From positions 49,828 through 113,827 of the forward strand of contig DKQS01000005.1 in assembly GCA_002471825.1 (NCBI GenBank): a stretch of 64,000 bases of DNA. The letters are read 5' to 3'. The translations under genes were made by a program, and so were the position numbers. The notes beneath the pieces were generated by a model, which was given only the letters and a program-made list of their open reading frames with translations, was not told the origin of the DNA and did no database searches. Source of the stretch: Flavobacteriaceae bacterium UBA7302 (GTDB taxonomy: Bacteria > Bacteroidota > Bacteroidia > Flavobacteriales > Flavobacteriaceae). Shown in pieces: positions 34,240-42,357 of this stretch; positions within the stretch are counted from its first letter, which is position 1; each line of letters starts with the position of its first letter.

Positions 34240-35865
34240 ATGGCAACAGTTATAAACATGCCTCGATTGAGCGACACCATGGAAGAAGGTGTGGTAGCAA
34301 AGTGGTTGAAAAAAGTTGGAGATTCAATTGAGGAAGGAGATATCCTAGCAGAGATTGAAACCGACAAAGCAACAATGGAATTCGAGTCTTTTCACGAAGG
34401 AACGTTACTTCACATTGGTGTTGAAGAGGGCGGTACAGCTCCCGTTGATACTTTGTTAGCCATCATTGGAGAAGAAGGAGAAGACTTTAGTGCTTTGTTA
34501 GCAGGAGATAATTCCACAGCTACAGAAGCACCAGTACAAGAAGAAAAAAGCGAACCTGTAGCTGAAACGGCTAGTACTGGTTCTGCAGCAGCAATTCCAG
34601 AAGGAGTGCAAATCATCAACATGCCAAGATTGAGCGATACCATGACCGATGGAACTGTATCTTCTTGGTTAAAGAAAGTGGGTGATGCTGTGGAAGAAGG
34701 AGATATCCTTGCTGAAATTGAAACTGACAAGGCGACCATGGAGTTCGAATCTTTCTATGAAGGAACCTTGCTTTATGTAGGTACTCAGGAAGGAGAAACA
34801 ACTCCTGTAGATAGTTTGTTAGCAATTATTGGTCCTGCAGGAACCGATGTTTCTGCCATCGTAGCAAGCGGAGGAGTTGTAGCAACAGAAACTAACAATG
34901 AAGCTCCTGCCAAAGAAGAAGCACCTAAAAAAGAAGCTGCTCCAGCGGCAGCACCACAAACTACAACCGCTAATGGTGGTCGTATTTTTGCTTCTCCATT
35001 AGCGAAGAAGATTGCTCAAGAAAAAGGTTACAACCTTGCTGATATTCCTGGAACGGGAGAAAACGGAAGGATTGTAAAGAAAGACGTGGAGAACTTTACT
35101 CCAGCAGCAAAAGTAGAAACAGTTGCACCAGTAGCCGCTACTCCGGCAGCACCGGCTGTTACGCACTTCACCATCGCAGGAGAGGAAAGAACAGAAGAAG
35201 TGGCGAACTCGCAAATGCGTAAAGCCATTGCGAAAGCATTGGGCAATTCTAAATTCTCAGCTCCGCATTTCTACTTGAACATTGAAGTAGATATGGACAA
35301 TGCCATCGCTTCTCGAAAAACCATCAATGCAATTCCAGATACCAAAGTATCATTCAACGATATGGTTGTGAAAGCATGTGCCATGGCCTTGCAAAAGCAT
35401 CCTCAAGTAAATACAACTTGGACCGACAACAATACGCTTTACCACAGTCACATCAACGTTGGTGTTGCCGTGGCTGTAGATGAAGGGCTTGTGGTACCTG
35501 TATTGAAACATACCAACCAAATGAGCTTGACTCAAATCGGCGCATCGGTAAGAGATTTGGCGGGCAAAGCTAGAAACAAAAAAATCAAACCAGACGAAAT
35601 GCAAGGAAGTACCTTCACGGTATCAAACTTAGGAATGTTTGGAATTGAAAGCTTTACCTCGATCATTAATCAGCCTAACTCTGCAATCTTATCTGTAGGA
35701 GCCATCGTTGAAAAACCAGTGGTTAAAAACGGACAGATCGTTGTTGGAAATACCATGAAACTAACCTTGGCTTGTGATCACCGAACAGTGGACGGTGCCG
35801 TAGGTGCTCAGTTTTTACAAACCTTAAAAACATACATTGAGAATCCAGTAACTATGCTGGCCTAA
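34240..35865 (+). CDS. pdhC: pyruvate dehydrogenase E2, dihydrolipoamide acetyltransferase with two lipoyl domains
   Basis: The core of the pyruvate dehydrogenase complex, transferring acetyl from lipoate to CoA. Domains: lipoyl 1 (1-77, lipoyl-Lys43 in ETDKATMEFES); lipoyl 2 (about 125-201, Lys164 in the same motif); Ala/Pro/Glu-rich linkers; peripheral-subunit-binding domain (about 246-290, RIFASPLAKKIAQEKGYNL); catalytic domain (about 310-541) with the active-site motif HRTVDG (His514, Asp518). The two lipoyl domains are near-copies, an internal duplication. It follows pdhA by three bases and ends at a GAAA-loop terminator. Confidence 0.95.
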   Translation: MATVINMPRLSDTMEEGVVAKWLKKVGDSIEEGDILAEIETDKATMEFESFHEGTLLHIGVEEGGTAPVDTLLAIIGEEGEDFSALLAGDNSTATEAPVQEEKSEPVAETASTGSAAAIPEGVQIINMPRLSDTMTDGTVSSWLKKVGDAVEEGDILAEIETDKATMEFESFYEGTLLYVGTQEGETTPVDSLLAIIGPAGTDVSAIVASGGVVATETNNEAPAKEEAPKKEAAPAAAPQTTTANGGRIFASPLAKKIAQEKGYNLADIPGTGENGRIVKKDVENFTPAAKVETVAPVAATPAAPAVTHFTIAGEERTEEVANSQMRKAIAKALGNSKFSAPHFYLNIEVDMDNAIASRKTINAIPDTKVSFNDMVVKACAMALQKHPQVNTTWTDNNTLYHSHINVGVAVAVDEGLVVPVLKHTNQMSLTQIGASVRDLAGKARNKKIKPDEMQGSTFTVSNLGMFGIESFTSIINQPNSAILSVGAIVEKPVVKNGQIVVGNTMKLTLACDHRTVDGAVGAQFLQTLKTYIENPVTMLA

Positions 35866-35885
35866 TCAATTACGTATAGATTAAT

Positions 35886-35920
35886 AAAAAGCCTCAAGGA
35901 AACTTGAGGCTTTTTATTTT
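35886..35920. terminator. terminator between pdhC and the convergent DUF6263 gene
   Basis: AAAAAGCCTCAAG / CTTGAGGCTTTTT with a GAAA tetraloop (35899-35902): a very stable stem with T-run on the plus strand and A-run on the other side, usable in both directions. Confidence 0.88.
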
Positions 35921-35934
35921 GTATTGTAAGTTGC

Positions 35935-36669
35935 TTATTGTTTTTCCATGGTAACAATTGCTTCCGTTTTTACGGTTTTTCCCATGACATCAATTTCAAC
36001 AATAATTTTTGATTCGGTAGGAACACCACTAGCTCTGTCAATAAATACATAACCAGAAACCTTTCCTTCAGCCATTCCTGAAGCTTTTCCGCTGACGTCA
36101 ACAGTAATCACTTCATCATCAATTTGTTTTAAGGTGTAGGTCGAATTCATGGTCATCCCGTTTGAATTTTTGGTAGCACTCCATGTATCACCAACAGCCA
36201 AAGCCTTTTCAGGATAGGTCATTCCGTTTTGATTGGCAAAGTCCCCTGCTCTTGCGGCATCCGTAGGCACCACCATCAGTTTTAGATTTTCACCCAAAGG
36301 ATTTACAGTGGCATTGATCACAGCTTGCATCATAGGTTCCATCTGAGCTTTCACTAATTTTCCATTTTGATCCAGTTCATCATCTGATTTTGAAGAATCG
36401 TAATTCATACTTGTACCATTTTGCATGGTATTCATAATGATTCTGGAAAAGCGAGACTGAGTCAAAAAGTTTTCGTTTTCCTTTCCTAAGATTTCCATTT
36501 CCATGGCAACCGTAATTTCTGTTGACATTACTGGTAGCATTGCAGAAGCTGTTTTCACGGTCATTACATAGACATCACCTGGGGTGTAATTGAAACGAAG
36601 TTTTACCGTTTCTTGTGCCTGAACGCTCATGGTAAAACCGATGAGCAAGGCAATAATAATTTTCTTCAT
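35935..36669 (-). CDS. DUF6263-like exported protein
   Basis: A 244-residue exported protein with a signal peptide (1-18, ending VQAQ). The mature part is beta-rich: it begins LRFNYTPGDVYVMTVKT, contains YPEKALAVGDTW in the middle, and ends with alternating strands (SGVPTESKIIVEIDVMGKTV). This outline matches DUF6263 of Bacteroidota, whose function is unknown. A single gene, with a terminator upstream of it for the E2 gene and one downstream. Confidence 0.7.
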   Translation of the reverse strand: MKKIIIALLIGFTMSVQAQETVKLRFNYTPGDVYVMTVKTASAMLPVMSTEITVAMEMEILGKENENFLTQSRFSRIIMNTMQNGTSMNYDSSKSDDELDQNGKLVKAQMEPMMQAVINATVNPLGENLKLMVVPTDAARAGDFANQNGMTYPEKALAVGDTWSATKNSNGMTMNSTYTLKQIDDEVITVDVSGKASGMAEGKVSGYVFIDRASGVPTESKIIVEIDVMGKTVKTEAIVTMEKQ

Positions 36670-36701
36670 GTTTGTTTTTTAATTTTCTCAAAGATACCAA
36701 T

Positions 36702-36728
36702 AAAAAACCCTGAGTAATACTCAGGGTT
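36702..36728 (-). terminator. terminator after the second E2 gene
   Basis: Minus-strand stem AACCCTGAGT / ACTCAGGGTT with a 3-base loop, followed by a T-run (A-run at 36702-36707 on the plus strand). Confidence 0.85.
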
Positions 36729-36750
36729 CTCTTAATTTATATTCTTGATT

Positions 36751-38079
36751 TTAGAAATCTTGATTTACATCCCAAGCTTCTAATATTTCTTTAAATGTCT
36801 TGATAAACATGCCTCCTAAGGCACCATTTACAACGCGGTGATCGTACGAATGTGAAACGAACATTTTCTGACGGATTCCAATGAAATCGCCTTCTGAAGT
36901 TTCAATTACCGCAGGAACTTTACGAATCGCACCCAATGCTAAAATCGCAACTTGAGGCTGATTGATAATAGGAGTTCCCATAACAGAACCAAAGCTTCCT
37001 ACATTGGTTACCGTATATGTTCCATCTTGAATTTCATCTAGCTTCAACTGATTGGCTCGAGCTCTACCTGCAAGATCATTTACCTGTTTGGTCATTCCTA
37101 CCAAATTCAATTGATCTGCGTTCTTAATCACAGGAACTATCAGATTTCCGTCTGGTAAGGCTGCTGCCATTCCAAGATTAATGTTTTTCTTCTTAATGAT
37201 CGTATCTCCTTGAACAGATATATTAATTAACGGATATTTTTTAATGGTTGCTGCCACCGCTTGCATGAAGATTGGAGTAAATGTCAACTTCTCACCTTCC
37301 CGCTTGAGGAATTCATTCTTCACCTTATTTCTCCAATTCACAATATTGGTGACATCAATCTCGATGAAGGATTGTACATGAGCAGAAGTCTGCACAGAAT
37401 CAACCATGTGCTTCGATATGAGTTTGCCCATTCGGGTCATTTCAATGATTTCATCACCACCATTTACCGATACTGGAGCTGCCTTTGCAACTTCAACTTT
37501 TGGTGCCGCTTGCTTCCCTTCTACTTTTGGAGCAGGAGTTTCAACTACGGACGCACCTGAACCTCTATTTTCAATATAAGCTAGGATATCATCTTTGGTT
37601 ACACGATTGTCTTTACCTGAACCTGAAATTGTTTCTAATTCTTGAAGTGAAATTCCTTCGGTCTGCGCAATATTGCGAACCAATGGCGAATAAAAACGTC
37701 CTGAGTCACCAGTCTTAGCAATTGGCGCAGCAACAGTTTCTGCTGCAACCTCTACCGTTTTCTCAACCTCTTCAACAAAGGTCTCTTCTTCAGGCGCAGA
37801 GGTAGTAATTTCGGTCGCTAACGATTCAGAACCTTCACCTTCTATTTCAATGATAGCTATGGTTTGGCCTACTTGAACAACCTCATCCTTATCAAATAAA
37901 ATTTCTTTTAAAACTCCATCAACTTCACTCGGAACTTCTGAATCAACTTTGTCCGTTGCAATTTCAACAACTGCTTCGTCCATTTCAATGGTCTCTCCTA
38001 CCTCTTTCAACCAAGTAGTAATGGTTGCCTCAGCAACACTTTCTCCCATTTTAGGTAATTTCAACTCAAATTGTGCCAT
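36751..38079 (-). CDS. 2-oxoacid dehydrogenase E2 (branched-chain or 2-oxoglutarate type)
   Basis: A dihydrolipoamide acyltransferase of 442 residues, distinct from the nearby PdhC. It has a single lipoyl domain (1-75, lipoyl-Lys44 in ATDKVDSEVPS), a peripheral-subunit-binding domain (about 130-170, FYSPLVRNIAQTEGISLQEL) and a catalytic domain (about 215-442). The start PKMGESVAEATITTWLKEVG is that of the branched-chain/2-oxoglutarate group; the substrate is not resolved by sequence. The catalytic motif reads HRVVNG (His414, Asn418) instead of the standard HxxxDG. No E1 or E3 gene is adjacent. Confidence 0.9.
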   Translation of the reverse strand: MAQFELKLPKMGESVAEATITTWLKEVGETIEMDEAVVEIATDKVDSEVPSEVDGVLKEILFDKDEVVQVGQTIAIIEIEGEGSESLATEITTSAPEEETFVEEVEKTVEVAAETVAAPIAKTGDSGRFYSPLVRNIAQTEGISLQELETISGSGKDNRVTKDDILAYIENRGSGASVVETPAPKVEGKQAAPKVEVAKAAPVSVNGGDEIIEMTRMGKLISKHMVDSVQTSAHVQSFIEIDVTNIVNWRNKVKNEFLKREGEKLTFTPIFMQAVAATIKKYPLINISVQGDTIIKKKNINLGMAAALPDGNLIVPVIKNADQLNLVGMTKQVNDLAGRARANQLKLDEIQDGTYTVTNVGSFGSVMGTPIINQPQVAILALGAIRKVPAVIETSEGDFIGIRQKMFVSHSYDHRVVNGALGGMFIKTFKEILEAWDVNQDF

Positions 38080-38101
38080 AGAAATTCGTTTTATGCGATT
38101 G

Positions 38102-38109
38102 CAAAATTA
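38102..38109 (-). promoter_or_regulatory. candidate -7 element of the second E2 gene
   Basis: Reads TAATTTTG on the minus strand, exact consensus, 22 bases before the ATG at 38079. No good -33 element. Confidence 0.4.
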
Positions 38110-38251
38110 CGAAAAATTAAGAAATTTTCTAGATAAATAATTGAAATATCGGTAATGAATTCCTTCTCTATTGAAGATTTAAAAATAATTTAAGCTTTAT
38201 CGATTTGTTTATTGAATTATCAATAAAAACTCATAAGCATTATTATCAAGA

Positions 38252-38371
38252 TCAAATCCAGTCCTTTGGAGACTTCAGCACATCGATCAATGCAGCTTCT
38301 TTGGTGCCCGCTTCTGGAACATGATTGTATTTCCACTGTACCGTGGGTGGTAAACTCATCAGAATACTTTC
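38252..38371. repeat. direct repeat copy 1 (hemF 3' end)
   Basis: 120 bases matching 40192-40311 in the same orientation with five mismatches, all transitions. Together the copies bracket the leucine-rich T9SS gene. Confidence 0.9.
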
Positions 38372-38443
38372 AATAGGACCATTTGTTTTCAGTCTCAATA
38401 TGATTCCCTGATGAAATGTCGACTTAATAGACATTATTTGCAA
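38252..38443 (-). pseudogene. duplicated C-terminal fragment of coproporphyrinogen oxidase hemF
   Basis: The 63-codon frame ends with a near copy of the last 47 residues of HemF (LKTNGPIESILMSLPPTVQW ... KSPKDWI), encoded 1.94 kb away. The last 120 bases (38252-38371) agree with 40192-40311 except for five transitions. The stretch before it (to about 38416) is clearly homologous but strongly diverged and has a three-base gap. It lacks the catalytic domain and cannot be an enzyme. The otherwise empty gap 38080-38500 contains nothing else that I can see except -7-like elements. Confidence 0.85.
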
Positions 38444-38500
38444 TAATCATTTAGAAATAAACACCATATTAATTATCTTCGATCTCTTTTTAAATACCCT

Positions 38501-40195
38501 ATGAAAAATTTACTTTTTTGTTTCTTAGTTTTATTAAGTTACCAAACGTTTTCCCAGTGCCCTTCCACAGGAACTGTTTATCTTTCCAATCAAAGTCAGG
38601 TAGATAATTTCATAATTACTTACCCTTCATGTGCTCAATATCAAGGAAATATCACAATCCAAGGAGGAGATCCGAATGATCCTGTTCAATCCCTTGATGG
38701 ACTTCAAAATTTAACAGGCATTGATGGCGAATTAAATATCGATAATTTTGATCATCAACTGGATATAAGTGGAATGGGGCAACTTACATCCCTCGGTACG
38801 TTGCGATTAACTAACTTGTTTGATGGCTTTCGATTTGTTGGTGATTTCTCAAAATTAAAACTAATTAGTTCCAATTTAATTATCACTCAAATTTATCAGA
38901 AGGAACTAGATTTTTCTACGAATTTCACCGCCCTTGAAGAAGTTAAAGGAAATTATTTTATTAGTTCAAACAATACGCTAGAGAAACTAATTAATCCAAA
39001 TAATATAACCTCAATAGGCCTGAATTTGGAAGTTAGTAATAATTCAAAATTGAAATCTATTCAGGGTTTTGCAAACTTGGAAAGTATTGACAACGACTTA
39101 AAGTTCATTGCAAATTTCAACTTATTCGAAATCCCATATTTTAACAGTCTTGTTACTTTGCGAAATGATTTCACGGTAGACCGCACTAATTTGGAAAACC
39201 TAATTGGTTTTAATAACCTGGAGAATTTTGATGGTAATTTCTTATTGCAAACAAACAGCAACCTAAAAAAAATAGAAGGGTTTTCAAAACTACCAGAAAT
39301 TAAAAAATCTTTCACAATTAACGTTGCGACTATGTTAAGTGAGATTTCTGGATTTGATAATTTAACGACCGTTGGAGTTGATTTTTTTATCGGGAGTGTA
39401 AGCGTTTCTGACTTTACCTCTTTCAATTCATTAACACTCATCGAAAATGATTTGAGTCTTTCATCTATAAATGACCAAAGTTCAACATTAGTTGGATTTG
39501 AAAATCTAGAGCACATTAATGGTTCATGTCTTCTGAGTGATATCAATACAACGGATATAAATGTTTTTAACAGCCTTATTGATAGCCAAAATCTATATAT
39601 TCTCAATTGCACATTTTCTAGTTTTTTTCAATTGAGTTCATTAATTAGTTTAAAGAGTTTGAGCATTCAAAACAACCCAAACCTTACCGACTTATCGTTT
39701 TTTCCAAATTTAGAATCTATTGATCAGGATCTCGATTTATTCCAGAATAATGCTTTATCCCAAATTACTGGCTTTGATAAGCTCAACTCAATAAATGGTT
39801 CTTTATTTATTAGAAACAACGCTTTATTGAGCTCATGTGCAATTGCAGCCTTTTGCAATCATCTTTCAAATAATGGTAACTTTTTAATTCAATCCAACAA
39901 ATCTGGTTGCAATTCAAAGAGTGAAATATTAAATGATTGTGCCAGTTTATCTGTTCCCAACAACATCGACCCTATTGATTATTTCAGATACAATGCCCAT
40001 TCAAAAAAACTAATCATCAATATTTCGAGATTAAAAGATCAGAATTCGAATGTTTCTATCTTTAGTGTTTTAGGTAAGTCTTTACTGAATTACACAAAAT
40101 TAAATGAGGACATAGAAATTGATTTATCAGCATTTTCTAGAGGCGTCTATTTACTTAAAATAAACCAAAGTAACTTTAAATTTCTGATTGATTAA
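38501..40195 (+). CDS. leucine-rich-repeat-like surface protein with T9SS type A sorting domain
   Basis: A 564-residue secreted protein with signal peptide 1-18 (ending TFSQ). Residues about 60-470 are a solenoid of irregular 40-50-residue Leu/Ile-rich units of the receptor-L-domain kind (SLDGLQNLTGIDGELNI, LIGFNNLENFDGNFLL, EISGFDNLTTVGVDFFI, QITGFDKLNSINGSLFI). A Cys-containing cap follows (SCAIAAFCNHLSNNG). The last 70 residues are a type A T9SS sorting domain (VSIFSVLGKSLLNYT, AFSRGVYLLKINQ). It is exported through the outer membrane and likely cell-attached; the ligand is unknown. Its stop codon overlaps that of the convergent hemF. It is more AT-rich than its neighbours and flanked by a hemF duplication, suggesting later arrival at this site. 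Confidence 0.88.
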   Translation: MKNLLFCFLVLLSYQTFSQCPSTGTVYLSNQSQVDNFIITYPSCAQYQGNITIQGGDPNDPVQSLDGLQNLTGIDGELNIDNFDHQLDISGMGQLTSLGTLRLTNLFDGFRFVGDFSKLKLISSNLIITQIYQKELDFSTNFTALEEVKGNYFISSNNTLEKLINPNNITSIGLNLEVSNNSKLKSIQGFANLESIDNDLKFIANFNLFEIPYFNSLVTLRNDFTVDRTNLENLIGFNNLENFDGNFLLQTNSNLKKIEGFSKLPEIKKSFTINVATMLSEISGFDNLTTVGVDFFIGSVSVSDFTSFNSLTLIENDLSLSSINDQSSTLVGFENLEHINGSCLLSDINTTDINVFNSLIDSQNLYILNCTFSSFFQLSSLISLKSLSIQNNPNLTDLSFFPNLESIDQDLDLFQNNALSQITGFDKLNSINGSLFIRNNALLSSCAIAAFCNHLSNNGNFLIQSNKSGCNSKSEILNDCASLSVPNNIDPIDYFRYNAHSKKLIINISRLKDQNSNVSIFSVLGKSLLNYTKLNEDIEIDLSAFSRGVYLLKINQSNFKFLID

Positions 40196-40311
40196 ACCCA
40201 GTCCTTTGGAGATTTCAGCACATCGATCAATGCAGCTTCTTTGGTGCCCGCTTCTGGAACATGATTGTATTTCCACTGTACCGTGGGTGGCAAGCTCATC
40301 AGAATACTTTC
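40192..40311. repeat. direct repeat copy 2 (3' end of intact hemF)
   Basis: Partner of 38252-38371. Here the repeat is part of a complete hemF gene. Confidence 0.9.
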
Positions 40312-41094
40312 GATCCGTCCGTTGGTTTTCAATCCGAATAAGGTTCCTTTGTCATGTACCAAATTGAACTCCACATATCGGCCTCTTCTTACCTCCTGCC
40401 AATCTTTGTGTGTTTGATTGTATTTCATGTCCTTCCGACGTTCGACAATGGGCACATAGGAATGCAAGAAGCTGTCTCCAATTTCTGTGGTAAAGTTATA
40501 GCGATCTTCCATTGAAAAATCTTCATTTGCTTTTAAGTAATCAAAAAACAATCCGCCAACTCCTCTCGCCTCATCTCTATGGGCGTTCCAAAAGTAGTTA
40601 TCGCATTGCTTTTTATACTTCGGATAGAAAGACCCGTCGTGTTTGTCGCAAGCTTCTTTACAAGTTGTATGAAAATGAACGGCATCTTCTTCGAACAAGT
40701 AATAGGGAGTTAAATCTTGACCACCACCAAACCATTGTGTCACAATATTTCCATCTGCATCATACATTTCGAAGTAACGCCAATTGGCATGGACAGTCGG
40801 TACAAAGGGGTTCTTCGGGTGCAATACCAAACTCAATCCGCAAGCAAAGAAATTCGCCTCATCTACTTGAAAATTCTCTTGCAAACTTTTCGGAAGCTTC
40901 CCAAATACCTTAGAAATGTTTACTCCTCCTTTTTCAAAAACAGCACCGTTTTCAATCACTCGAGTTCTCCCGCCTCCTCCTTCTTCACGTTGCCATAAAT
41001 CTTCTTGAAAAACAGCTTCACCATCAATTTTTTCAAGGGTTGATGTAATTCGATCTTGAAGGGATTCTATATAGGCTACAAATTTATTTTTCAT
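40192..41094 (-). CDS. hemF: oxygen-dependent coproporphyrinogen III oxidase
   Basis: Oxidatively decarboxylates coproporphyrinogen III to protoporphyrinogen IX using O2. The 300 residues are complete: EDLWQREEGGGGRTRVIENG near the N-terminus, LSLVLHPKNPFVPTVHANWR, WFGGGQDLTPYYLFEEDAVH and RGRYVEFNLVHDKGTLFGLK. The length matches E. coli HemF (299). The ATG at 41094 is used; it overlaps the end of the EI24 gene by 11 bases. It is the last gene of the minus-strand haem operon. Its final 120 bases are duplicated near 38.3 kb. A requirement for O2 fits an aerobic organism. Confidence 0.96.
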   Translation of the reverse strand: MKNKFVAYIESLQDRITSTLEKIDGEAVFQEDLWQREEGGGGRTRVIENGAVFEKGGVNISKVFGKLPKSLQENFQVDEANFFACGLSLVLHPKNPFVPTVHANWRYFEMYDADGNIVTQWFGGGQDLTPYYLFEEDAVHFHTTCKEACDKHDGSFYPKYKKQCDNYFWNAHRDEARGVGGLFFDYLKANEDFSMEDRYNFTTEIGDSFLHSYVPIVERRKDMKYNQTHKDWQEVRRGRYVEFNLVHDKGTLFGLKTNGRIESILMSLPPTVQWKYNHVPEAGTKEAALIDVLKSPKDWV

Positions 41095-41845
41095 AAACAA
41101 TGTCTTGTTTTTCTTGATGAATAAGTTCTAAAGTATGTTTGGATGCTGCAGTAACCGAAAGCGGTAATACAAAAATGATTCCTATCACCGGAATGAGTAG
41201 AAACAACATGAAAACAAGGCCGTTTCCTGTAGCGAATCCTCGGTTTCCTTTGACAAAGCGAACACTTTCCTTGTATCCATAATGACGTTCTAAGGTGTAG
41301 TCCATATTACCAAATCCAGCAAAATAAGCCTGTACCGCAAATAAGAGTATGGTGGAGAAAATGTTTACAATGGGAATGAACTTTAATAGTAAGATGGGAA
41401 GGGTAATGATCAATTCGCGAATCAAATTCCGAATGTTAATTCGAATCCCACGAAATAACTGATTCATAAAGGTCGACTGCCGATGCTTGTGTTTTACATC
41501 GCCGTAATAATGAGCTTCTATTTTTTCAGAAACCGGACTCATAAAAGGAGCGGATAATGCCATGACAATGTGTTTGTACAAAATCAGCCCGATGATTAAA
41601 ACAATGAGTCCGCCAATAAAATTACTCACCGCAGAAAATGCATCTTTTCCCGTTTCGTATGGCCAGAAGTCTGAAAGATAACTACCTACATTATCTGACA
41701 ACACGTAAGCTTCTAGCCCAATGAATATCGCGGTTGCAATACTAATGAGTATGGGTATTACGAAATACCTCCAAAGTTTTAGTTTGGAAATCAATGCCGC
41801 TGCACCAGCGTATTCTCGAATTCCCGTAAATATATTCTTGATCAT
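41084..41845 (-). CDS. EI24 domain membrane protein (CysZ-like)
   Basis: A 253-residue integral membrane protein of the EI24/CysZ family with four main hydrophobic segments (about 20-48, 70-105, 140-175, 210-235) and the typical APFMSPVSEKIEAHYYG loop. CysZ imports sulfate in enterobacteria, but many EI24 members have no known substrate. Its place between hemE and hemF, with overlaps on the hemF side and about 20 bases on the other, is repeated in other Flavobacteriia and hints at a link to haem synthesis that has not been explained. The start at 41845 is preferred over 41863 by the family pattern (MIKNIFTGI). Confidence 0.85.
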   Translation of the reverse strand: MIKNIFTGIREYAGAAALISKLKLWRYFVIPILISIATAIFIGLEAYVLSDNVGSYLSDFWPYETGKDAFSAVSNFIGGLIVLIIGLILYKHIVMALSAPFMSPVSEKIEAHYYGDVKHKHRQSTFMNQLFRGIRINIRNLIRELIITLPILLLKFIPIVNIFSTILLFAVQAYFAGFGNMDYTLERHYGYKESVRFVKGNRGFATGNGLVFMLFLLIPVIGIIFVLPLSVTAASKHTLELIHQEKQDIVYEK

Positions 41846-41865
41846 GATTGCAATGATTTTCAACG

Positions 41866-42357
41866 TTAAAACACCTCGCCTAAATATACCATTTTATCGT
41901 TTTCAACAATTTCGGAAACTTCTGTCACTTGAATCGCTTCTTCACTTTTTTGAATCAAAAACTCCGTAACCTCATCAACCGATTTGGACTTCAATTTTGG
42001 ATACCAAAGTCTTCCCACTAAGTTGTTATGCAAATCCATTTTTCTGGCTAATTCTACATTTGGTGAAAAATCCTCATGCCAATCGGTGATGGTCTTGGTC
42101 CATTGCAATACCTTTTCATCGTCACTTGAAAAAGTAGCAGCTTTTTTGGCAATTAATACATTCCATATGGCATGACGAAAGGCATTGGCTTTGTTGTGTT
42201 TCCAATGGATATTTGGGAAGTGCTTCTGAGAAATTCGGAAGGTCCTGTAGGTAGCAAGGAAGGTAGCGGTCATGAACAAGGGATGCTTTAAAAACCAACC
42301 TATCAAACTGGTGATTTGTTTAAAATCTAGCGTTTTTAAAGCCTGCCTAAATTTCAT
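41866..42357 (-). CDS. DUF6973-like protein in the haem operon
   Basis: A 163-residue protein with a hydrophobic N-terminal stretch (about 20-40) and the recognisable motif NKANAFRHAIWNVLIAKKAA followed by TDWHEDF and MDLHNNLVGR. The spaced His residues (NAFRHA, WHE, LHN) suggest a metal site, as in the DUF6973 family. No activity is known. Its start codon directly follows the hemE stop (TAAATG), so it is translated with hemE and belongs to the haem operon. Confidence 0.65.
   Translation of the reverse strand: MKFRQALKTLDFKQITSLIGWFLKHPLFMTATFLATYRTFRISQKHFPNIHWKHNKANAFRHAIWNVLIAKKAATFSSDDEKVLQWTKTITDWHEDFSPNVELARKMDLHNNLVGRLWYPKLKSKSVDEVTEFLIQKSEEAIQVTEVSEIVENDKMVYLGEVF

Noticed and set aside
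38080..38251. Possible tRNA or small RNA in the gap before the hemF fragment
   Set aside because: No cloverleaf, no hairpin with T-run and no conserved box is visible; the stretch is plain AT-rich DNA.
39061..39612. 183-codon open frame on the minus strand inside the T9SS leucine-rich gene
   Set aside because: The translation (rich in Leu, Ser, Phe and Arg) is the mirror of the leucine-rich repeats, with no recognisable domain and no promoter.
38501..40195. Interpreting the 1.94-kb unit at hemF as a mobile element with its own integrase
   Set aside because: There is no transposase, integrase or terminal inverted repeat; only the direct repeat of the hemF end is seen, so it is reported as a recombination scar instead.
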